Source of the DNA: Vulcanimicrobiota bacterium
Lineage (GTDB): Bacteria; Vulcanimicrobiota; Vulcanimicrobiia; Vulcanimicrobiales; Vulcanimicrobiaceae
NCBI GenBank assembly: GCA_019247395.1
Contig: JAFAOZ010000185.1
Coordinates: 1 to 5,291, forward strand
DNA: 5,291 nucleotides
Direction of reading: 5' to 3'
A model generated the notes under the pieces. That model was not told the DNA's origin. It ran no database searches and worked only from the letters and a program-made list of their open reading frames with translations. Positions within the stretch are counted from its first letter, which is position 1, and each line of letters starts with the position of its first letter. Positions 1 through 5,291 of the stretch are shown here, piece after piece. The position numbers were made by a program, and so were the translations under genes.

Positions 1-1173
1 GAGCTGCTCAACGGCGCGACGAAAGTTGCCATGCTTGCCGGTGCCGGCGCGCGACAAGCCTCGCACGAGCTCGTCGCGGTTGCCGACAAACTGCAGGCAT
101 GTTGCGCGAAAGCGCTGCTCGGCAAGGATGTCTTGCCGGACGATCTGCCATGGGTGACCGGGACGATCGGACTGCTCGGGACGGGCCCGAGTTCGGCGAT
201 CATGTCGCAGTGCGACGCGCTGCTCATGGTCGGGACGAACTTTCCCTACGCGGAGTTTCTTCCGAAGGAGGGCGACGCGCGCGGCGTTCAGATCGACATC
301 GATCCGCGCAATCTCGGCTTACGCTACCCGACCGAAGTGAATCTCGTCGGCGATGCCGCCCCGACGCTGGCAGCCCTCTTGCCGCTGCTTCAACAAAAAG
401 AGGACGCGTCGTGGCGCGAGGCGATCGAAAACAACAAGCGAGACTGGTACGAGATCGAAGCCAAGCGCGCCCAAATTGCCGCCGATCCGGTTAACCCGAT
501 GCTCTTCTTTTACTCGCTGAACGAACGATTGCCGTCGAACGCGATCGTCACCGGTGACGCCGGGACGCCGGCGAACTGGATGGCGCGCTACATTATGGCA
601 CGCGGCGGGATGAGGATGTCGCTGTCAGGCGGCCTTGCAACGATGGGCTCGGCCGTACCGTATGCGATTGCAGCGAAGTTTGCATTCCCCGACCGGCCCG
701 TCATTTCGCTCGCCGGTGACGGAGCGATGCAAATGAACGGCATCAACGAACTCATTACCGTCTATCGGTATTGGAAGCGATGGAGCGATCCGCGCATCGT
801 CTTCTTCGTCCTCAACAACGGCGATCTCAATCAAGTCACCTGGGAGCAGCGCATACTTGCGGGATCGCCGCGCAACAAGGAGACGCAGCCGCTTCCAGAT
901 TTCCCCTACGCCGCGTTCGGCGAGTCGCTCGGCTTTATGGGCATTCGCGTGAGCCGGCCCGAGCAGGTCGACGACGCCTGGGATCGTGCGCTATGCTCGG
1001 ATCGTCCAGTCGTCTTTGAAGCGCTCGCCAATAGCGACGTAGCTACGCTTCCACCCCACATCTCGCGCGATGAAGCGCTGCATTTCTTGCGTGCCGCACG
1101 TAAGGAGCCCGAATCCGCCGGGGTGATCAAAGAGTCGGTCAAGCAAGTTCTGAGCGGCATCCTCCCGCGCTGA
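1..1173 (+). CDS. Thiamine-diphosphate-dependent enzyme, pyruvate oxidase/acetolactate synthase-like (5' partial)
   Basis: The reading frame is open from base 1 and ends at TGA 1171-1173, so the gene begins before the window; the ATG at 31 is internal. About 390 residues are visible, against roughly 570-600 for the family, so the N-terminal pyrimidine-binding domain and its catalytic glutamate are off-window. Visible residues 1-135 look like the central domain (LLGTGPS, VGTNFPYAEFLP, QIDIDPRNLGLRYP, LVGDAAPTL). Residues 165-345 form the pyrophosphate-binding domain, with TGDAGTPANW, SGGLATMGSAVPYAIAAK and the metal/ThDP motif GDGAMQMNG followed by LNNGDLNQVTWEQR. The C-terminus contains LPPHISRDEA, resembling the tail region of E. 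coli PoxB. Members decarboxylate pyruvate or a related 2-keto acid in the cytoplasm or at the membrane face. The substrate, and whether FAD is bound, cannot be decided here. It converges on the minus-strand signalling genes and shows no obvious functional link to them. Confidence 0.93.
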   Translation, partial: ELLNGATKVAMLAGAGARQASHELVAVADKLQACCAKALLGKDVLPDDLPWVTGTIGLLGTGPSSAIMSQCDALLMVGTNFPYAEFLPKEGDARGVQIDIDPRNLGLRYPTEVNLVGDAAPTLAALLPLLQQKEDASWREAIENNKRDWYEIEAKRAQIAADPVNPMLFFYSLNERLPSNAIVTGDAGTPANWMARYIMARGGMRMSLSGGLATMGSAVPYAIAAKFAFPDRPVISLAGDGAMQMNGINELITVYRYWKRWSDPRIVFFVLNNGDLNQVTWEQRILAGSPRNKETQPLPDFPYAAFGESLGFMGIRVSRPEQVDDAWDRALCSDRPVVFEALANSDVATLPPHISRDEALHFLRAARKEPESAGVIKESVKQVLSGILPR

Positions 1174-1216
1174 TTCTGGGATCGCGACGGTGAATTGGCC
1201 ACCGAAGGCACTCCGG

Positions 1217-1245
1217 CTCGGACGCATTCTGTCCGAGTTAGAATG
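1217..1245. terminator. Candidate convergent terminator hairpin(s)
   Basis: The 89-base gap between the two convergent stop codons contains CTCGGAC (1217-1223) and GTCCGAG (1231-1237), a perfect 7-bp inverted repeat with a 7-base loop. On the + strand transcript two G-U pairs (1216:1238, 1215:1239) can extend the stem. The loop bases CATTCT (1225-1230) are also perfectly complementary to AGAATG (1240-1245), giving a competing 6-bp hairpin. No U-tract follows on either strand, so this is not a textbook intrinsic terminator. The call rests mainly on its position between convergent genes. Confidence 0.35.
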
Positions 1246-1248
1246 TCG

Positions 1249-1258
1249 TGACCGGTCA
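1249..1258. other. 10-bp perfect palindrome near the CheR stop codon
   Basis: TGACCGGTCA is a perfect 10-base palindrome lying 4 bases beyond the minus-strand cheR-like stop codon and inside the convergent spacer. It could be a protein-binding half-site pair, part of the termination region, or chance. Nothing else in the window repeats it as a recognisable operator. Confidence 0.25.
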
Positions 1259-1262
1259 AACC

Positions 1263-2123
1263 CTACCGCATGCGGCGGTAGATCGGCGCATCGTCCACTA
1301 GGCGGCGGAAGACGCCTTCGTGCGGGGTCATTTGCAGACTCTCGTTGTAGCCGAGGCACAAAAAGCCCAAGCGAATGAGACTGCTCAAGAAAAGGTTGTG
1401 AACGCGGAACTGCAGCGCGCGATTGAAGTGCCGCAGCACGCCGCGCGCGACGATAACGTGAAACTCGTTGAGCGAGCCGTCGGTAACGAGACTGTGCTTC
1501 GCGAAGATGATGTGGCGTTTCACGTCTTCGCCGAAGCGTAGCTTGCCATCACCAATTTCGCAGAGCTCGGCGAGCGGAAGACCGGCACCGGTCGCGGCAT
1601 AGGCCACGCCGGGGTTGTCGCCCGCTTCGATTTCGTAGACGCCCTCTCGCGCCGCGGCCAACGCAGCTTCGCTCGCGTCGGTCGCGTAAATCATCGTCCG
1701 CTCGAGCAAGCCCTCTTCTTTGAGCAGGACCGCGATCGAGTACGCGTCTTCGCCGCAAGCACAGTTTGGAATCCAAATGCGCGTAAATGAGTACGTTCGA
1801 AGCAACGGGGCGATTTGGCGGCGGAAGACGCGGAAGAACGAGGGATCCGCGAAGAATCGTCCGCGCCCACCGGACATCGAGAAGATAAACCGCGAGAGGG
1901 CCTCGCGGTCGTGCAGCAGGCGTTCCTGTAATCCCGAAATCGTCTGCACGTTTTCGGCCCGCATCCGCTCGTCGATGCGGCGCTTCAACGTGACCTGCGC
2001 GTAATCGGTGAAGTCGTGCCCGCTGAAGCGCAGAACCGCCTCGAGCAGCAGCGTGAGCTCGAGGTCGGTCAGCGCGTCGTCACGCGTCGCTTCGGCGATT
2101 TCCGAGGTTACCGGTTCAACCAT
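1263..2123 (-). CDS. CheR-type methyltransferase homologue with degenerate SAM-binding motifs
   Basis: This 286-residue protein has the length and layout of chemotaxis-type CheR proteins that accompany hybrid kinases. Residues 20-80 are the helical N-terminal CheR domain (LLEAVLRFSGHDFTDY, LKRRIDERM). Residues 84-286 are the Rossmann-like methyltransferase domain, recognisable by FFADPSFF (90-97), RIWIPNCACGEDAYS (115-129), IYATDASEAALAAAREGVYE (145-164), NEFHVIVARGVLRHF (219-233) and LGFLCLGYNESL (252-263). Active CheR methylates glutamates of chemoreceptors using SAM. Here several SAM-contacting positions depart from the family: N-x-T-x-F-F-R reads G86-R-G88-R-F-F-A92, the His-Asn-Leu motif reads H210-S-L, and C-R-N-V reads A226-R-G-V. 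Activity is therefore doubtful. No beta-subdomain or pentapeptide tether is evident. The ATG at 2121-2123 overlaps the upstream kinase gene by 16 bases, with no strong Shine-Dalgarno sequence at normal spacing, so translation is probably coupled to the kinase. Family assignment is firm; function is inferred. Confidence 0.87.
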   Translation of the reverse strand: MVEPVTSEIAEATRDDALTDLELTLLLEAVLRFSGHDFTDYAQVTLKRRIDERMRAENVQTISGLQERLLHDREALSRFIFSMSGGRGRFFADPSFFRVFRRQIAPLLRTYSFTRIWIPNCACGEDAYSIAVLLKEEGLLERTMIYATDASEAALAAAREGVYEIEAGDNPGVAYAATGAGLPLAELCEIGDGKLRFGEDVKRHIIFAKHSLVTDGSLNEFHVIVARGVLRHFNRALQFRVHNLFLSSLIRLGFLCLGYNESLQMTPHEGVFRRLVDDAPIYRRMR

Positions 2124-5100
2124 ACGCGCAACAGCGAGATGAGCTGATCCATGTCGACCGGTTTACTGATATACTCCGAGGCGCCCGCGGCGATGCAGGC
2201 CTCGCGGTCTCCGCGCATCGCCTTGGCCGTCAACGCGATGATCGGCAGATCGGCGAAGCGACGGTCGGCTCGAATGCGGCGAATCGTCTCGTAACCGTCG
2301 AGTTCCGGCATCATGATGTCGATCAATGCGATGTCGACGTTGGGAGTGGCGTCGAGAATATCGATTCCTTCCTGTCCGCTCTCCGCGCTGAGCACTTCCA
2401 TCGCGCACTCTTCGAGCGCGCTGCGCAGTGCGAAGATGTTGCGGGTGTCGTCGTCGATGATGAGGACGCGATTTCCGGCAAGCGACGGGGCGGGGAAGAG
2501 CGCCACGTCCACGGTGCCGCGCTTGCTGGCGGGAAGCTTCGATTCCACCTGATTGAGGAAGAACCGCGCTTCTTCGAGCAGACGTTCCGGCGCCATCGCA
2601 TCTTTGACGATGACGGTCTCGCTGAGCTCGGCGAGCTTCAGCTCCTCTTGGCGCGTGAGGTCGCGCGCGGTGTAGACAATGATCGGCACCCCGATACCCT
2701 GCGGCTTACTGCGCATTTGCGCGATCAGCTCGTCGCCGGGAATGTCGGGAAGTCCTAAATCGACGACGACGCAGTCGAACCGCTGCGCGTCCATCGCCTC
2801 CAGGGCTTCGGCAGCACTGCGCACTGCGGTCACCGCGACTTCGCCGCTCTCGATCATGTTGATCATCGCGTTGAGCTGCGTCATGTCGTCCTCGACGAGC
2901 AGCAGGTTCTTCGAACGCTTTCCGCCATAGCCGAGCAGTGAATCGAAGGTTTGGGTGAGCGCTTCTTCGGTTACGGGTTTCTTGAGGTGCGTGACCGCGC
3001 CGAAGTCGAGCGCGCGCTGCCACTGTTCCGCGCCCGAGATCACGTGCACCGGGATGTCGGCGGTTGCCGGATCCTCCTTGAGCTCTTGGAGCAGACTCCA
3101 ACCATCCGCGTCGGGCAGGGTGATGTCGAGCGTAATCGCATCGGGCCGGAAGCGCCGCCCGAGCGCGAGACCCTGCGCCGCCGAGAGCGCGACGATGCCC
3201 TTGAATCCACGGTCGCGCGCGAGCCCGAGCAAGATCCGTGCGAAGACCAGATCGTCTTCGATGATGAGCAAAACGCGATCCATGGTTTCGATCCGCTCGC
3301 GATCGTCGTCAATGTCGTGATGCGGACGCTCTTCGGCGGTCGTGCGCGGAACCGGGCGCACGATGCGCTGCTGCACGCCGTCGGCAATCGCAACGGTCCG
3401 CTGAACGACGGTCGTGCCGATGTTGCGCTCGAGGGGATGGTAAAACGTAAACGTCGATCCCTGTCCCATCACGCTTTGCACGCTGATTTCGCCACCCAGC
3501 AGCGCGGCGATTTCGCGGCTGATCGCCAAGCCGAGTCCCGTGCCGCCGAATTTACGCGACGTTCCCATGTCGGCTTGCTGAAATGCTTCGAAGATCACGT
3601 TGAACTTGTCTTGCGGGATTCCGATGCCGGTGTCGCGCACCGCGAACGCGATGGCCGGCCCGGTGATCCCGGCGATGCCGTGGTCGCGCACCTGCTTGAT
3701 GTCGAGCGTGACGCTGCCTTCGGTCGTGAACTTAAAGGCGTTGGAGAGCAGATTCTTGAGGATCTGCTGCAGGCGCGTCGGATCGGTCAGCAGCGTTTTC
3801 GGAAGCTCCTCGTCGCATCTGATGATAAAGTCGAGCTTCTTGTCCTGAGCGATCTGATCGAACGTCCGCTCGACCTCATCTTGGATTTGGACGACGGCGA
3901 TCTCTTGCAGATCGATCGACGTGGTGCCGGATTCGATCTTGGAGAGGTCGAGAATGTCGTTGATGAGTCGCAGCAGGTCGGCACCGGCGCCGTGAATGGC
4001 CTGAGCGAACTCGACCTCTTTGAGCGACATGCGGCCGCCGGCGTTCTCCGACAGCTGTCGAGAGAGGATGAGAAGGCTGTTCAGCGGCGTCCGCAGTTCG
4101 TGCGACATGTTCGCAAGGAACTGCGATTTGTATTTCGAGGTCAGCGCCAGCTGCTCGGCTTTGCGCTCCAGCTCTTGGCGCGCTTCGTCGATCTCGCGCG
4201 TCCGGCGCTCCACTTCGGCGTTGCGCTCCTGTAAGAGCCTCGCCTTCTCCTCGAGCTCGTCGTTGGTGTGCTGCAGCTCCATCTGTTGGCTTTGCAGTTC
4301 GGTCGTGAGTGCCTGCGATTGTTTGAGCAGCTCTTCGGTACGCATTGATGCACCGATCGTATTGAGCGTTACGCCGATCGACTCGGTGAGCTGCTCCAAG
4401 AAGAGCAAATGGGTTTCGCTGAAGTGTCGCGCCGAGGCCAGCTCCATGACGGCTTTTACGTCGCCTTCGAAGAGCACCGGCATCACGATGAGCGAGACCG
4501 GAGGCATCGCGCCGAGGCCCGAACCGATCGCAATGTAATCGCCGGGAACTTCGGTGAGCAGAATGCGGCGCTTTTCGAGGAAGCATTGGCCGACCAAGCC
4601 TTCTCCCGGACGGACGATGGCCGCAGCCGCCTTACGCTTGGAGATCGCGTAGCTCGCGATGAGCCGCAGCTGGGCGTCGTCGCCCGCGGGCTCGCTGACG
4701 TAGAGTGCACCGGCCTGCGCGTCGACGAGCGGTGCAATCTCCGACATGATCAGACGGCTGACGGTCTTGAGATCGCGTTGGCCTTGCAGCAGCGCGGTGA
4801 AGCGCGCGAGGTTGCTCTTGAGCCAGTCTTGCTCGGTATTCTTGCGCGTCGTATCGCGAAGGTTCTGAATCATCTCGTTGACGTTCTCGGTGAGCTGACC
4901 CACTTCGCCGCGCGCCTCGACCTCGATCGCGCGCGACAAATCGCCCTTGGTGACCGCAGTCGCGACCTCGCCGATCGCCCGGATTTGCGAGGTGAGCTGC
5001 GCTGCGAGCTGATTGACGCTGTCGGTCAGGTCGCGCCAGAGCCCGGCCGCGCCCGGAACCTCGGCCTGTCCGCCGAGCTTCCCTTCGAAACCGACTTCTC

Positions 5101-5291
5101 GCGCTACCGTCGTCACTTGGTCGGCAAACGTGGCGAGCGTGTCGATCATGCCGTTGATCGTCTCGGCGAGCTGCGCGATCTCACCCGCTGCCTGAAGCGT
5201 GAGTTTGCGTTTGAGATCGCCGTTGGCGACACCGGTCACGACTTGCGCGATGCCGCGGACTTGCGACGTGAGGTTCGAGGCCATGAAATTG
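2108..5291 (-). CDS. Poly-HAMP, GAF hybrid histidine kinase with three receiver domains (5' partial)
   Basis: The frame is open to the window edge, so the true start lies beyond it; the ATG at 5282-5284 falls inside a HAMP repeat and is used here only as residue 1. The order is: HAMP units (1-55 and 93-145), GAF (about 165-310), a long Glu/Gln-rich coiled coil (312-385), HisKA with phosphoacceptor His395 in SHELRTP, and HATPase (about 498-617) with N box [12 protein letters not shown]1 DTGIGIP, F box FEAFQQAD and G2 GGTGLGLAI. Three receivers follow: REC1 (670-785, Asp720, Ser750, Lys769), REC2 (793-910, Asp842, Thr872, Lys894) and REC3 (939-1055, Asp989, Thr1019, Lys1041). All catalytic boxes look intact. 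No membrane segment is visible. The poly-HAMP plus kinase layout recalls Nik1-type group III kinases. A stimulus sensed by the HAMP/GAF part would drive His autophosphorylation and transfer to one or more receivers; the output partner is unknown. The gene overlaps the downstream cheR-like gene by 16 bases. Confidence 0.95.
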   Translation of the reverse strand, partial: NFMASNLTSQVRGIAQVVTGVANGDLKRKLTLQAAGEIAQLAETINGMIDTLATFADQVTTVAREVGFEGKLGGQAEVPGAAGLWRDLTDSVNQLAAQLTSQIRAIGEVATAVTKGDLSRAIEVEARGEVGQLTENVNEMIQNLRDTTRKNTEQDWLKSNLARFTALLQGQRDLKTVSRLIMSEIAPLVDAQAGALYVSEPAGDDAQLRLIASYAISKRKAAAAIVRPGEGLVGQCFLEKRRILLTEVPGDYIAIGSGLGAMPPVSLIVMPVLFEGDVKAVMELASARHFSETHLLFLEQLTESIGVTLNTIGASMRTEELLKQSQALTTELQSQQMELQHTNDELEEKARLLQERNAEVERRTREIDEARQELERKAEQLALTSKYKSQFLANMSHELRTPLNSLLILSRQLSENAGGRMSLKEVEFAQAIHGAGADLLRLINDILDLSKIESGTTSIDLQEIAVVQIQDEVERTFDQIAQDKKLDFIIRCDEELPKTLLTDPTRLQQILKNLLSNAFKFTTEGSVTLDIKQVRDHGIAGITGPAIAFAVRDTGIGIPQDKFNVIFEAFQQADMGTSRKFGGTGLGLAISREIAALLGGEISVQSVMGQGSTFTFYHPLERNIGTTVVQRTVAIADGVQQRIVRPVPRTTAEERPHHDIDDDRERIETMDRVLLIIEDDLVFARILLGLARDRGFKGIVALSAAQGLALGRRFRPDAITLDITLPDADGWSLLQELKEDPATADIPVHVISGAEQWQRALDFGAVTHLKKPVTEEALTQTFDSLLGYGGKRSKNLLLVEDDMTQLNAMINMIESGEVAVTAVRSAAEALEAMDAQRFDCVVVDLGLPDIPGDELIAQMRSKPQGIGVPIIVYTARDLTRQEELKLAELSETVIVKDAMAPERLLEEARFFLNQVESKLPASKRGTVDVALFPAPSLAGNRVLIIDDDTRNIFALRSALEECAMEVLSAESGQEGIDILDATPNVDIALIDIMMPELDGYETIRRIRADRRFADLPIIALTAKAMRGDREACIAAGASEYISKPVDMDQLISLLRVWLNR
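4859..5008 (-). repeat. HAMP repeat unit B of the hybrid kinase
   Basis: Residues 93-142 contain [20 protein letters not shown] and then [17 protein letters not shown], matching unit A at 5135-5284. The intervening residues 56-92 (including VGFEGKLGG and [10 protein letters not shown]) fit the connector found between HAMP units in poly-HAMP kinases. This is the last unit before the GAF domain, so it probably transmits the signal into the GAF/coiled-coil part. Confidence 0.85.
5135..5284 (-). repeat. HAMP repeat unit A of the hybrid kinase
   Basis: Residues 1-50 of the visible kinase contain [20 protein letters not shown] followed by a [17 protein letters not shown] helix. They align without gaps to the unit at 4859-5008, with 24 of 50 residues identical by my manual count. 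The start-to-start spacing is 92 residues (276 bases). The open frame upstream suggests more such units beyond the window. Confidence 0.85.

Noticed and set aside
31..33. ATG as the start of the ThDP enzyme
   Set aside because: The frame continues to base 1 with family-like sequence (KVAMLAGAGA), and the N-terminal domain would be missing.
1217..1246. An H-type pseudoknot formed by the two overlapping pairings
   Set aside because: Connecting loops would be only 0-2 bases across 6-7 bp stems, which is sterically unlikely; alternative hairpins fit better.
1840..1880. A frameshift or sequencing error explaining the odd Gly/Arg-rich stretch in CheR
   Set aside because: Codons translate in register with conserved residues on both sides (SRFIFSMS before, FFADPSFF after) with no length change, so substitutions are more likely than an indel.
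1720..2004. A + strand open frame opposite the CheR gene
   Set aside because: The minus strand here encodes recognisable CheR motifs; this frame has no domain and no independent support.
2951..4234. A 427-codon open frame on the + strand, antisense to the kinase gene
   Set aside because: It lies wholly opposite conserved kinase and receiver motifs. Its translation is rich in Arg, Glu and Asp with no recognisable domain, as expected for the shadow of a GC-rich gene.
5282..5284. ATG as the start of the hybrid kinase
   Set aside because: It falls within a HAMP repeat, the frame stays open to the edge, and the equivalent position in the next unit is internal.
1..5291. CRISPR arrays, tRNA or rRNA genes, insertion sequences, attachment sites
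   Set aside because: No direct-repeat array, cloverleaf, rRNA-like sequence, transposase or terminal inverted repeats were seen; almost the whole window is occupied by the three genes.

Overview
The window is GC-rich bacterial DNA with dense coding and two converging transcription units. It holds three genes, two of which run off the window edges. The codon use and gene families suit a soil or freshwater bacterium with many two-component systems. Nothing visible fixes the phylum, and there is no rRNA, tRNA or mobile element to help.

Left part (1-1173, + strand): the 3' two thirds of a thiamine-diphosphate (ThDP) dependent enzyme of the pyruvate oxidase / acetolactate synthase superfamily. 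The middle domain and the C-terminal ThDP-binding domain are visible. The N-terminal domain lies before the window.

Middle (1174-1262): an 89-base spacer between two convergent stop codons. It contains a 7-bp hairpin, an overlapping alternative hairpin and a 10-bp perfect palindrome. It is the likely place for transcription from both sides to end.

Right part (minus strand, 5291 down to 1263): a two-gene unit. The first gene encodes a very large hybrid histidine kinase, 5'-truncated by the window edge. Its order is HAMP repeats, GAF, long coiled coil, HisKA, HATPase, then three receiver domains. The second gene overlaps its end by 16 bases and encodes a CheR-type methyltransferase. The pair resembles a known bacterial signalling arrangement in which a poly-HAMP, soluble-looking hybrid kinase is accompanied by CheR.

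The most notable point is that this CheR has lost several residues that normally bind S-adenosylmethionine, although its fold landmarks are kept. It may therefore be a non-catalytic or altered partner of the kinase. I see no clear evidence of a wholly new system; the degenerate CheR coupled to the triple-receiver kinase is the best lead.
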